Part shown: positions 21,221-35,256 of the stretch, one piece after another
Position numbering within the stretch: position 1 is the stretch's first letter
Layout of the letters: every line of letters starts with the position of its first letter
Position numbers and translations under genes: made by a program
The notes under the pieces: generated by a model
Told to the model about the DNA's origin: nothing
Database searches by the model: none
The model's input: only the letters and a program-made list of their open reading frames with translations
From: Scytalidium lignicola
Taxonomy: Eukaryota > Ascomycota > Leotiomycetes
Direction: 5' to 3'
Assembly (NCBI GenBank): GCA_002812745.2
Contig: NCSJ02000071.1
Location: forward strand, 91,659 to 155,658
DNA: 64,000 nt

Positions 21221-23062
21221 ATGTTTCTTCATTCCGGAGCCGCCATCCATCGACATGAATACTCGCCACCTCTAGAGCTTCGAGCTCCTGCTTCGCGCTT
21301 GAGAAGGTCGACTTTGTCACGAGTTTCCTATCCTACGACTAATGTACCAAGACGGTCCGCAAGCTTCGACGCTCCCACGCCCATGCCTATTCTTCAACCT
21401 CTAGGAAGGGCATTGGCAGAATATGTACAGCCAACCAATGAGCAATCTGTACGCTTTCAGGAACCAGATCTAGAAGCGATGAGTGAAGATGGAAAATCAG
21501 TTGCCAATTCGGAAACCAGTGTTACTACCAGTGTCACAACAACTGGAGGACCGCGACCAAGAAAACGCACACGAAACAGCACCTCCTTCTCCCTTGCACA
21601 CCCCGCCCCGACTCTGGGTCAGAAGCAGAAACTGATTATTGTTCGTCCAAGACTCCTGCTCCAACTGCAGCGTCTCTCGCCAGACTCCCGACCAAAGCCA
21701 GCTATCGATGTTCTACCTTCAACCGTTGTCGTTCCGAGGCTTGTAAAGAGATTCCCGCGTCTATTTACAGCCAAGGGTGGATTGGGTGCAAACGATGTTA
21801 TGATTGTTAAGAGTGAAGAATATGGGACACCAGATATCAAGGAAACGGAGGATACGGATTCGGACGACGACAGGTATGGAGCCAGAGAAGTATTAGCGGT
21901 GATATGTCAAATGCGAAAGGATGAAGGCGGTACCCAGGGAGTCGCCGAAATAGTATTGGCCGATGGTACCGTTTGGACGGCTCGGCCCATGACGAATGGC
22001 CTGTACGAGTTTACTTGCATCGACCATCATGGGATTAAAACGACAGCTCGATGGGTGAAGAGAACCAGCCAGCGCGCCAGTTTGGATTTTGCGACTACAA
22101 AGGGCTCTAACCTCAATGTGAGATTTACTTTCAGCATCATCGACCCAAATTCACGCCGCCATCCCATCATGGCGACGATAACTCAAAAGAAACTGGATAT
22201 TCCTGATTATTACACTTCTGTCTCCCCTTCCTCTGGCAAACATCCCCCGCCGTCTCCATTGAGGACCTTTCCCGGCGATTCCGAGTACTTGGATCACGAA
22301 CCTTCGCCGGACCGCGCAACTCACTATATCGATCCAAAGTTGAGGAACTTGATTACTGTAACCGGAATCTGGGTGGCTTTGCGTCAAGGCTGGTCACCAT
22401 ACTTTAAATACGATGATGCTATGAGCGTTAATGCAGAGCCAGCAAATGGTAAAGGACATAACAGGAGACGATCATCTTCATTAACACCGGAAAGTGGACG
22501 GTTAAGTCCAGCGCTAACACAATCAACCACGTCGGTGTGCACTCAAAGCGCCTTCCGTCGTCGAAGTTATGGGAGGGACGTGTCGAGGTCTCAGAGTTTC
22601 AATGCTCCTTCGCTTATAGAATCGTCTCCTAAGAGAACTACGTCAACGGGAGCTGTTTTCATGGAGCGCCTCTCGGCGCGTAGAGCTGGCCATGCTTCCA
22701 GCACGGCTACGAGTGAGAGTGATGCTGAGATCGCTGCACCAGCGGGATCGAAGGGAATTGATGAGAGTATTGTCACAACACGGCTGACTACCATACCTTC
22801 GCATCGACATTCACTGCCACCTTCATTGACATTTCCTCTCGAACATCCTGAGACACCATCACGCCCTCCGAGGAGAGTTGCTTCATACATCGCTCCTAAT
22901 TCACTAGCAAAGGGTCTGGGGAACGAGGCTATGGATAAAGAGAATATCCCGCCAGTTAGCAACGGACAACAAATTGCTAGCCAACCCGAGAAACCGAAAA
23001 TTAAGAGATGGAAGGCTTTTACAAGATTATTTCGCCGGTCGAATAAGTCGCGGGCTACATAG
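21221..23062 (+). CDS. Conserved-looking fungal protein of unknown function, 613 aa
   Basis: Single long ORF without introns. I do not recognise a named domain. The first 120 residues are basic and Ser/Pro-rich (disordered). A compact, mixed alpha/beta-looking core spans about residues 135-310: KLIIVRPRLLLQLQRL, RLVKRFPRLF, AREVLAVICQMRKDEG, GVAEIVLADGTVWTARPM, YEFTCIDHHGIKTTARWV, RFTFSIIDPNSRRHPIMAT. After a Pro/Ser linker a short hydrophobic segment (NLITVTGIWVALRQGWSPYF) follows; it is too polar at its ends to be a confident membrane helix. The tail is disordered and ends in a strongly basic patch (KIKRWKAFTRLFRRSNKS) that could bind membrane or nucleic acid. Even codon use and length argue for a real gene. 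It lies 1.06 kb upstream of BLM10, same strand. Confidence 0.8.
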   Translation: MFLHSGAAIHRHEYSPPLELRAPASRLRRSTLSRVSYPTTNVPRRSASFDAPTPMPILQPLGRALAEYVQPTNEQSVRFQEPDLEAMSEDGKSVANSETSVTTSVTTTGGPRPRKRTRNSTSFSLAHPAPTLGQKQKLIIVRPRLLLQLQRLSPDSRPKPAIDVLPSTVVVPRLVKRFPRLFTAKGGLGANDVMIVKSEEYGTPDIKETEDTDSDDDRYGAREVLAVICQMRKDEGGTQGVAEIVLADGTVWTARPMTNGLYEFTCIDHHGIKTTARWVKRTSQRASLDFATTKGSNLNVRFTFSIIDPNSRRHPIMATITQKKLDIPDYYTSVSPSSGKHPPPSPLRTFPGDSEYLDHEPSPDRATHYIDPKLRNLITVTGIWVALRQGWSPYFKYDDAMSVNAEPANGKGHNRRRSSSLTPESGRLSPALTQSTTSVCTQSAFRRRSYGRDVSRSQSFNAPSLIESSPKRTTSTGAVFMERLSARRAGHASSTATSESDAEIAAPAGSKGIDESIVTTRLTTIPSHRHSLPPSLTFPLEHPETPSRPPRRVASYIAPNSLAKGLGNEAMDKENIPPVSNGQQIASQPEKPKIKRWKAFTRLFRRSNKSRAT

Positions 23063-24124
23063 CGCCCCATACTATACCCTTCTTTTATTGTATTAATATA
23101 TTATGTCTATTAGAGATATTCCTGAATATCTTACTGAGTACGGAGCTGCCGTACATTGTTACGTGGTCCATTTAGGATTTGGGCATTTATTTTGTCATCA
23201 ACAACATATATTTCCTTTGAATGTGCACATTGGGCGTCATTTGGTCTCTGTTGCGTCAACAACTCTTTGGCAAGGCATATTTCCTTTGGGAAACTTTCAA
23301 GCATAGACATACCTACACAAGGTGTTTCAGAGTTTCTTTGCTAATCAATGATAATGATTACAAATAAATATTCTCGAGCAATTGTTACGAATTTTGTAAG
23401 CTAAATCTAGGCGTAGAAGTGATCACGCACGTCGACCAGGGAGGCGACGTTTGATTGCGTCGTCTGAATGCCTAAATCCGAGTCAGCCACATAAAGAGCT
23501 TATTTAACTTCCATCCTGCCTTAGGTCCACTTTTGCTGTAGAAGTCGAGATAATTACTGATCATATCACGACGGATTCAAATCTATTTATTCCTATCTCT
23601 AGAAAAGAGAACTTCTTTCCTATTATTACTATAATATATAGCATTACAAACTTCCGGCCATTCGTTCGTTGTAAGCAGGCGAGGAGGCGAGACAAGGCTG
23701 TAATGAATCGGCTGTGGTCGAACCTCACCTCTACACGATTCTATTGCCGTCAACTCCAATCGCACGGCCAGTGATATTACCCCTCCACAGTTCAATGCGA
23801 ACAACTATCGTTCGCTATTCCCACCCAGCAGGGTATTTACTTAAACGTTTTGATGGTTCTTGGGCTTTCTGCTGTTTTACGAGCTAAGTCGTGTGACTTA
23901 TTTCAGCTACATTATTTGTCATAGCTAGGAGCTTGGGATAGATTCGAGGCTCGCGCATCACGTTGGTATGATTGCTTCAGACTGAGACCAAATGCGATAT
24001 ATCGTTAACAAAGAAGCTTCTGTAGAACAATTTAGATCGCTTATAAAGCTCTTTGTCCGATTTAAATATCGAAAACTCGAAAAAAAATTCTAAATCGAAA
24101 ATAACGTTCTTGCTTCCATCAACG
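23063..24124. other. Intergenic region upstream of BLM10
   Basis: 1.06 kb with no supported gene. The first few hundred bases are AT-rich 3' UTR of the unknown gene; the rest is the BLM10 promoter and leader. The ORF in frame upstream of the BLM10 ATG has no earlier ATG. Confidence 0.55.
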
Positions 24125-27100
24125 ATGGAAGAAGACGCTCCAAATGGCATCCAGAGCCATGCACAATTTCTCCAGAACCTTCTTGCAAACGGAAGCTCGA
24201 GCGAAATGGCATCTCGCGCGACATCGCCGGGTCTAGGATTTGGCTCTGACGACATGGAGTCGGAAAAGGCGAAACGGTATCGACCGCGAACGTTCCAGTA
24301 TTTCAAGCTCCTACCATACAATGTAGAGGAAGAGGCAGAACGAAATGCGGCGTTACAGGAGATCTTGAAGCAGCTCTATATTGCTATTAAAGCTGAGGAT
24401 ATATCACCGGGCGCTGTTCATTGGACGAGGGAGTTGAAGGGATGGCTTAATCTAAAATTTGAGATTACGAGGACGTTGCGGGTGAAGCTCGTTAAGCTGT
24501 ATTATATGCTATCTTTAGCTCCTGGGCTGGATTGGGCAGCTATCGATAGATTTGAGAGCATGTTTTATACTCTTACAAAGTATGTAATCTGTTGTGTTTG
24601 GCGTCTGTTTCTGTTTTTGGTTAAGCTGACGTTTTATGAAAAAGGAAAAAGCATTACCTAAAACCCGGAGTTGATCTCGTGCTCGACTGGAGACCTTTGT
24701 GGAAGGAGATGAAGAGTCTTGTCTTGCCATTTGAGACGCCATCGCACTATAGCAGTCGAAAGCGTAGTCATAAGAATATTGCAAAACTCTGTCTCTTTGC
24801 ACAGATGTACTTTGATCCGCAGGAGCGGGAAGCTATGCTCGAGGAGATCTTGCCATACTTCAGCACCTCTGAAGTTACAAATGCATTCATATCAGTTGGA
24901 GCGCTGAATATGTTGTTCCCCTCAAATGCAGGGCCAGACCAGCCAGGCCAACTACTCCCACAAGACTACCTCCCTACCTTCTTCCACCTTTGGTCTCTTG
25001 TTAATCGCTCCAAATCCTTTGATATCATGTTCTTCGATCTATTCTCTAGATTAGCCAGAGACTCTCTTACAGCTGAACATATCCCATTCAGCGAGTATGG
25101 TATCTTCACCAAGGACCAATCAGACCTCATGTTCACTGCATTCTTGAGATTAACAGAGATCCCGGTCGGACAAGCCTCATCGCCCTATAGCGGTTTAGTC
25201 GATATTGGTATGGGCCTCGCCATCTACCTGGAAAAGGACAAGAAGAAACATCCAGTTGCATATCAAATAGCGAGGTGGATTGCTATGTCCCTCTCACCTA
25301 TGTGCTTAGACAAGCCCGGCTCTATACTTTCGAACCTAGAAGGGATGATGGAATCAGTCGATACTTTCTTCCATCCATCAAACCAAGGAGCCTGGACAAC
25401 GATGTTATCGCAAATAACATACCATCTCATAGATTTCTTCGTAATGCGATGGAACCGTGAGCAAAGTGGAGAGTTAGATACGCCAAAAGAGAGGCGGATA
25501 AATTCGGAGTTGAAAAGACGATTTGTCCTTGCACTAAGGGAAATCATGTTCATGGGCCTCTTCTCCAAAGGCTCCAAGCCACTGAACTATTATTTCGGTG
25601 CATTACAGGGCCTAGCATATCTAGAGCCAGACTTGATATTGCCAGGGGCTCTGCAACGATTTTATCCCTCTTTACAAGGATTGGTTGAAGTTCATCGCAC
25701 AGCGTCGTCGTTGTGTGGTTTACAGATGACGGCCAATATAATGGCTAAACATAAAGGCTTCCGATGTCACATAACTGCTCTGTTAGCATTAGCTCTACCA
25801 GGTATCGATGCCAACGATCTGTCAAAGACACAACACACTTTGAACTTTATACAATCTGTAGCTTACAGCATTCCATTTGCCGACTTAACGAAGGGGAATG
25901 AAACTATTCACGATACATCACTTGCCATTGAGTGGGTTCAAGGTGAAATGGAACGTATGGAGCGAGAAGGACCCAATGTGTCTATAGACTATACGACCGA
26001 GCTCAGTGATGAGGATGAAGCTAATATTGTCCGCTCATCTACGGCCGGCCTCGGAGAGTTCGTCATAGCCCTGCTTGGAAAGATCTTCACCCTCTTAGAA
26101 AACCTCCCAGAGTTATCAAGGGTAAGATCGGGAGGTCCAGAGGAGAGTGTTATAAATACACTCCCTGCCGCACTCACACCTCTATTTGCTACTTTATCAC
26201 CTGAACTCTTCGACCTAGCTCTTGAAAAAGTTGCAACTTTCGTTGGGAGTCATGTGGTTCACCAAGCTAGAGATGCCATGGCCTTTATTTGCAATGCTCT
26301 CTGCAAAGCTAATCCAGTTAAGACATTAAAAGTCTTCGTGCCAATGCTCATTGTCGGTATTCGCAATGAAATTGATTACAATGATGCTGCCTCAGACAGA
26401 AGCAGTGGTAACGAAGTGCTACCACGAGATAGAGCTCTTGTTTGGCACGTCAGTATGTTAAGTATGATTGTGGTTCATATTGGTGACGCCGTTCTTCCTT
26501 ACAAGAAGGAGCTATTTGACATTGCTTTATACATGCAAGAAAAATGCCGAGGCATTCCAACTATCCATATATCGAACTATATTCATCATCTTCTTCTCAA
26601 CCTTACGTTGATATACCCGGTTGATAGTGCTCTATACGAGCCTGAGGTCTTTGAGAGAGGACTAGATGTCGGAGATTGGGGAATGTCAACAAAACCATCT
26701 GAATTAACTATCGAATGGCATGTTCCATCTCAGGATGAGATAACATTTGCTATAGAGTTATTTGAGTCCCAAGTTCAGACTGCTATGGACCGGTTATCGA
26801 ATCTAATTAGTGATGCTCCAGCCATTAGCAGAGGTGGGAAGAACAAGGAGTGGTCTGATGAGATATCGAGACTCCTTGGCCAGCTACGTCTTGTAGTATC
26901 TGGTATTGCCACTCTGTTTGATCCGGAGCGTGCCTCTGGCAAATATAGCAAAGATGCCGATCGGGATGGCGATATTCAAATGAATGGTGATACGGTCATG
27001 GATGAAGATGACGATCCGCTTGCCGAAGCGGCAGAGGATGAAGAAACCAGGCCCCAATTTCGCTACCGTGCGGGATATTTGTTAGAAAAGAATAGCACCG

Positions 27101-30096
27101 TTTATGCTCGTGTTCATGACCTTCGCGAACAAGTGGGCCAGCTCCTTACGAAAATACATGCCTTTCTTCAGCAATATCAAGAAGATGATGTACCTTGTTT
27201 TACAGCCCTGTATACTACATATAGGACTTGGATTACTGATGTTGGCACTGAGAGATCAGCTCATACCCTGGAGCGTATCACCAGGCTCTATGACGCCGAT
27301 ATCCGCGCTTTTAAGCTCAGTGGATTACGCAAAGTATATCCTAGACCACTTTTGATCCGACGGTCATCAATCTATAACTTCCAGCGTGCCAAACACAACT
27401 GCTCTGCCAGACAGAAATCCAGCCTGGACAAAAAGTTACTATTGGATCTGGCTGAGTCCTCTGTCTCTAATTATGCAGAGGTCCGCCAAAGTGCACAGTC
27501 TGCTTTAGAATCTTCTCTAAAGAGCCTAATTGGAGGACGACCTTTGGTAATTCCTCCCTTGCTGGAGACATTCAAGCAGTCATTGGCTTCAAATGATTTT
27601 GATCGTATAAAGGGTTCAATATTCACCCTGCTTTACACTAGTCTAACCAGGACAATATCCAAGGACTGGCGATTCGCTCCTCAATTAGTTCGATGTTACA
27701 TTGACACAGCTGTCGTAGACAAGCCTTCGATCCAGAAGCTCAGTTCTGGAGCTGTATACTCCCTTCTCGAATTTGGAAAAGCTATGGATTTATTCCTAGT
27801 TATCGATCAAGCTCGGGTTGATGAGATTGAACCAAAGGCTGATTGCAAAGCTAGAATTGCATCACGGCATTCTTTCGTCATGGAGCGTCGTAAGAAAGTA
27901 GAGGAGAAGAAGGCTGCCTTAGCTATTGAGCTCACTGAAAAAGCTAGGGATGCTCACTGGAAGATTGCTGGAAAGTGTACAATCTTCATCCTCAATATGG
28001 GCCTTCGTGTTAATACACTCGCTCCACGGCAATTCATCGAGCTGGCTGCTCTTGGTTCGGTTAATGAACATCCTGGTCTGCGTAGTGGCTATGCCGAAGC
28101 GTTCATTCGCATCTTCAGTAGTATCGATATCAGATCTACTTATGGTCATAGCTATGAGAACTATATACTCGAGGAGGAAAATCCGCACAACAGAATTGAG
28201 GTCATGGTGGATCATGATGACCCTAACTGGACAAAGAACTATCTTGATTCGTTTGCAAAGCCTGAAATGCCTGACTACTATGTAGATCGTGACTTCCCCG
28301 GATGGCTTGCATGGGGCAAGAGCTTCAGAGCTGTAAAGAGCCGCCCAGAAGATTTTGATGGATATGATGAGTTAGAGCTGAATACCAGAAAACAGATCGG
28401 CCAACTCCTTACGCGTGAATGGTTCCAGAAATACTTTGGGTACCTGAAGCAGGAACCCCGCGATTCATCTGCCGACCGGTTCAGGATGCACAATGTCATG
28501 CTGTTGATTCAGACATTTGAACTTGTTACCGCTGGTTTAACGGCTGCCTCTTTCGATGATATCAAGGAGGAGATTAACGTAGTTTACGAAGACGGCTCTG
28601 ATAAACATCAACATCGTGCAACTGCAGAGATATTGGCGGCCCTGTTGCTCTCAGTTATGGACTCACCGATTGAGAAGCGTAATAAGATCTGGGCATATGG
28701 CGTTCCTATCATGCTCCAAGTATTCCAGGATGGGTTGACACCCGAAAATATTTCGTACTGGATGGCCTGTCTGCATATTATTATAGGAGGGAAAGACCCA
28801 AGACAGTCACGAGAGATATTTGATACTTTGACATCATTCCGTTTGGACATGAATTCTAATGCTGCATTCAAGGAGAGTTCTAAAGTCCAGCTCCTTGAGT
28901 TTGCTATTCAGGATGCTGGATGGCACTTCCGGCAGGAGAAGGCACTCCTAGAAGATTTTATTACTCACATCGACCACCCTTATAAGAGTGTCAGAGAGGC
29001 TATCGGGCGTACTGTAGCATCTATCTATCGTACACGGTATTATGAAGCATTCAAAGATGTCAAGACGCTTTTGAAAGCAAATAGAGAGGCTTCTTCAATC
29101 GGCATTAAACCATATCAACCAACTGAAGAGTTCTCCGAAACGATGAAAGATGTGTTCCGTAGACTTGAGAAATGGCGTCTAGAACGTGAACCAGGTCAAC
29201 AGACACCATCTTCTTACACAAACGGTAGCAAAACAGTGCTATTATGGCTTGATACAACTCTCCAGTCATATGAATGCACACAGTTGCTCGATTTCTTTCC
29301 AGATCTATTCATTGAACAGCTCCTGCATATGATGGATGTCAAAGAAGATCCCGAGCTTGGACGTCTTGCTTACTTAGTCTATCGCCACCTCCCTAACATC
29401 CCGTTCCGAGCTGGTGAAGACGGTGAATTCATCTCTGCTCTCATTCGTATCGGAAAAGTATCGTCATCTTGGCATCAACGTCTACGAACCTTGATCAATA
29501 TGCAAGTTATCTACTTCCGACGCATCTTCCTCATCAAGCCCAAGGAACAACAAGCCCTGTTTGATGCTGTCGCGGATATGCTTGAAGACACTCAACTTGA
29601 AGTCCGGTTAGGAGCACAAAGTACTTTGTCCGGCATGATACGTTGTTCGCCTGTTGCTCTACGCAGCAACATCTTAGCAGCTCTCAAGACTAAATTCGTC
29701 AAAGCATTGAGGAGCAATCCAATGCCCAAGAAAGCCCGAGGGGCAGAGACGCCCATTGATTTCAATCAGCGGGTTATTCGACGTCACGCTGCTGTATTAG
29801 GTCTCGGCGCTCTGGTCAATGCGTTTCCATATACTACGCCTCCACCATCATGGATGCCGGAGATTTTGGCACTTTTGGCCTCAAATGCTGCGAATGATCC
29901 AGGCGCTATTGGTCAGACTGTTAAAACCGTGCTTGCAGATTTTAAGAAGACAAGGCAGGATACATGGGTCACTGATCAAAAGGTACGTTGCTTGCTCACT
30001 CTTTCACATACTTGAATACTAATTCTTCGTCAGTATTTTACCCCTGAACAATTGGAGGACTTAGAAGGCGTCTTGTGGAAATCATACTTTGCGTAA
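24125..30096 (+). CDS. BLM10: Proteasome activator Blm10/PA200
   Basis: Giant HEAT-repeat dome protein that caps the 20S proteasome and widens its gate; acts in nucleus and cytosol in proteasome maturation, histone and small-substrate turnover. Predicted 1951 aa from exons 24125-24579, 24645-29982 and 30034-30096. The first join restores LTKKKHYLKPGVDLVLDWRPLW, a family landmark, and the last adds YFTPEQLEDLEG and the C-terminus. Further landmarks are the N-terminal PYNVEEEAERN, the mid-region HEAT repeats with an acidic insert (DGDIQMNGDTVMDEDDDP, typical of the disordered loop), and the C-terminal DUF3437-like part (LEDTQLEVRLGAQSTLSG). The last three residues are YFA: in yeast Blm10 and human PA200 the tail is YYA and docks in an alpha-ring pocket. 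It is convergent with LYS1. Confidence 0.96.
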
Positions 30097-30746
30097 TAAC
30101 CCTATCTATATAGAGAGGAAGATTGCATCGAGGGGGCATTGTCGGATAGACAGGATTAGGGGGAAATGATTTTCAGTAGTACTGGCATTTGTTGTTGTAA
30201 ATGGGTATACAAACAAGCATTGGGGAGTCTTCAAGGACATTTTGTGTTTATCGGTTCTCACATGGAATAAGGCAAGGGTTGGGAAAGGGGGGGTTGGTGC
30301 TATTTTCAGGTTAGACATGAATGACCTCAAAAATCTCTTGCTTCTCTTCTATGATGTGTTTTGTTTGTCACGATCTATTGTTGCCTTACAATACATGGGC
30401 TTTAGTCTGAGCGAACTGCCTATTTACACTAACGGATTTCGCAGGTGTTTTGAAACCCTTACAACCAAGCTGTGCATGTATCGAGAGAGGAGCTAAGGGT
30501 GGAAAACTTGAATGAGGTAAGTGTAATGGAAGGAAAGGAGTTGTAGAATTCAGGTCCGTCTGTCTTTTGTGCTTGGCTTTAGGTGGATTGCAGCTCAAGA
30601 AGGGTAGAAAGTTACGTAGCCTTTGTTTTAGGACATATAATAGTTTCAGCCAATAATAGAATTCCAATTATTCAGCATAGGAGAATAGCATCTATTTTAT
30701 TTTTCTACTCATATAATTCGCATTTTTACCCCAATGTACGTACGTA
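30097..30746. other. Convergent intergenic region between BLM10 and LYS1
   Basis: 650 bp between two stop codons, AT- and G-run-rich, without a supported gene; it must hold both 3' UTRs and polyadenylation signals. Confidence 0.6.
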
Positions 30747-32322
<1,576 letters not shown>

Positions 32323-32856
32323 CTTTTCGAGCTTAGCGATCCTCTCTGGATCAATTGCAGTAGTATAGTAACAATGTAATCGTTATGAACGTTGCAGTTG
32401 AGTTGCGTTTGTGGTTTTTGTAGTAGTTTTAGCAGTCACCAATGCACTTTTTTTTTAATGACTCAAGCGGTACGAACCGCTATCGGAGCTGAAAATAGCG
32501 CGGGGTAGTTCGGAGTAAGGTAGGGCCGTGAGGATTTCTTATCCTGACCCACTAATCTCTTTTCGATGGCAAAAAGATAGTAATTATGTATGGGAGTAAA
32601 AGGGGGTAAGATGTAGTAGATCGATTATATACATAAACTTCCGCTCCATAATTAGTCACGTTGTGTTGTAAGACATGAACTCCATTGCATAAGCGGTGGA
32701 AATAGTAACTTATGTGTACTTATATAGAAACCCGCCATATTGGTATTATTTTGCTCAGAACGCCCCTTGATATAAAAAAATCCAAAGAGCAGCATATCAA
32801 AGAATAAGAGACTGACAAAAATCAAAATGCCGCCGCTAGTATACGAATGACCGAAT
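32323..32856. other. Promoter of LYS1 and 3' region of the acyltransferase gene
   Basis: 534 bp, no supported gene. The part next to LYS1 carries a run of T; the right part is AT-rich 3' UTR. Confidence 0.55.
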
Positions 32857-35256
32857 TTAAAGGTTCTTCCGTTCCTCATTATCACTGTCGTTTTCATCGC
32901 TCATTTCTTCTTCTCTGTTAATCTTCTCACTGTTCCTCCGTCTCATCCTACCCCGCTCCTTCATGGCTCCTCTTATCTTCATGGTAACCTCATCAAAACT
33001 ACTTGTTGAGTCAAGAGTGCTGAAGCCCTGAATAGGGAAACCGGCAGATCCGAATGCACCACCTCCACTGCTGCTTCGGCTCCTGTTTCGAGAAGATGGA
33101 CGAGTGGCGAAGAGGCCAATGTTGCCAATATTGTGAAAGGATTCGTTACGGGGTAGATTACTACCATCCATAGATGTACTGCTTCTGTATAATCTCGGTG
33201 ACTGCGGTGACTGCTCACCATCTGATGAGACTCCTGACAAACCACTATCGACCCGCTGGAAGTCGCGGTGAGTTGGGGTAGTAGGAGTGATTGAGTCGTT
33301 AGTGAAGGGATCGGCGACGATGCGAGTGTGATCAAAGTCAGGGAACATTTCTGGGCCGAGGGTGTTGATGAGTTCTGTTACCTGGGCGCTTAGCTCCTGT
33401 CGGCGTTTTCGAAGCTTATGGATTGTGTTGTTTGATGATGGATTCAAAGATAACATCAACGGTCTCAGAGACTTTAGAATATCCATACCGACCTCACCGA
33501 ATCGTAGAGCAGTATAAGTAATCGCGGGGAAGAAGATATAACCGAAAATCATGACGCCCCACAGAGGAACCCAATCCGGCACAAAACCTTGTACCCGATT
33601 TCGATACGTCCAATAAGTAAGTAGTATGGTATAAAAATTATAAAGGAGCGGAGCGAATGCAAGTGAAACTAGAAGTTTCCAAGTGGCTATAACATCTCGT
33701 CCTTGCAGCTTAACTGTTGATGCAGCTAATGCCTCCGCTGATTTCTTCTTACTGATGACCTTGGTCGCAATGAATACAGGGGCGAAGAGAATAAGTCCAG
33801 GCAAAACACCAATTGAGAGGATGGATATCTTCAGAACCCGATAGATGAGTGTGAAGACGACCTTGGGGATGGAAAACTTTGCGTATTCGACTTGGTGGTC
33901 CCGAAGATTCAAGTACCGTAATTGCTTGTTGTATTGAGAGACAGCTTCCTTTAACGAGACAATCCTAGGATCATCCTTGTAGTGAGTGTAACCCTTCACT
34001 AATCTGCGGTTTAATTCTACCACAACGGGAAGAGGAAGCTTTTTGCCGGTAGGATTATAAAGTCGTCTAGCGGCTTGAATAACCATGAGTGTATCAAAAT
34101 CAGGACTAGTGACGGTGACAGCGAGAAGTGCCTGGTATATAGTCTCGAGAAGCTGGCCGACAGCTTCTCTTCGTTCACCTTTCCTATACAGTTCCACGAG
34201 CTCTTTTGGCACCTCGATTGGGCTACCAAATTCTATGACAGCCCGAGACCGGAATTTGTGAGCATGAAAATAGTTCATTCCACAAGGCACGATTTTAAGT
34301 CCACTATCAGGATTTGCAGCTAAGGATCCTAATGCCATAATGGCAACACCAGCTTTGAGTGGTAAGAGTTCGGGCCGATCGTGGCTACCACCCTCAGGGA
34401 ATATACCTACTGCACCACCACTGCTGAGACAAGCAAAAACGGCATCATAGACATCCGTCTGGTCAACCTTTGGTGCAGTCTTGAATTTTGATCCCTGAAA
34501 ACCTTCTCTAGTGCCTTTGATATCTTTGTTTATTATCTTTCCGTCTTCATCAATGTCATCTCTGCCGGTTAACTGCCTCATAGCAGCTGCGCCCTTAAAG
34601 GGCTTCTTCAATCTCAACTCCTCGGCACTAATAACTTCAACAACCTCTGAATTCGCCGCGGTACCATTCATGGTAGGTAGAACTAACAATCCACCAATCT
34701 GCATCTCCTTGCCATCGAACTTGGTACCGATACCACGAATAAGAAGAGGGTCGTTAACAGGATCCGGAAGATAAATTGTTCCAGTAGCTGGCTTCACCAT
34801 ATCCATAGCGCGAGAAACAGGGACCGCGCCAACCTTTCGAGCAAACCAGCCTATAAGCCACCTATCCATGGATTTTGCTGCTGTAAGGATACTCAATCGG
34901 CGGTGACATTCGTTACGTAGGATACGCATAAGGATGAGCGGGTCGACAAACTACATAGAACATGTTAGGATGCATCAGACCAGAAGTCTAGATACAGATG
35001 TTGAACATACCTGGTTGGCATGCGGAGCAGCGACGAAGATGACTGGTCCTCGACGAGGCACCTTCCACGCTCCGCGCGGATGGACTTCTCGAAAGAAGAG
35101 ATCCACTAGGATAGAAAAGGTCCATAGCAAGATATCGTATGTGAAATTCGACATCGGATACAGGTCTTTCCCAGATCTCCTGTGAGGCATGTGCTCATGG
35201 ACCTGTTGGGGCTTTTCATCCTCAGCCTTTTTCTCCTCTGCCTTCTTGGTTGACAT
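32857..35256 (-). CDS. GPT2: Glycerol-3-phosphate / dihydroxyacetone-phosphate acyltransferase (Sct1/Gpt2 type)
   Basis: ER enzyme for the first acylation step of glycerolipid synthesis, giving lysophosphatidate or 1-acyl-DHAP. Exons 35011-35256 and 32857-34950 (phase 0) give 779 aa. The catalytic block is formed across the intron: PHANQ|FVDPL, with His79 and Asp85 of the HX5D version of the acyltransferase motif used by this family. The FPEGGSHDRPELLPLKAG block near residue 265 is the second signature. Hydrophobic helices lie before the catalytic core and around IYRVLKISILSIGVLPGLIL, LLVSLAFAPLLYNFYTILLT and VPLWGVMIFGYIFFPAITYT. The long C-terminal tail is Ser/Arg-rich, likely cytosolic and phosphorylated as in the yeast enzymes. 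SCT1 versus GPT2 cannot be separated by eye; filamentous fungi often have one gene. Confidence 0.95.

Noticed and set aside
24053..24124. N-terminal extension of BLM10 upstream of the ATG
   Set aside because: The frame is open but contains no ATG; the family N-terminus starts suitably at 24125.
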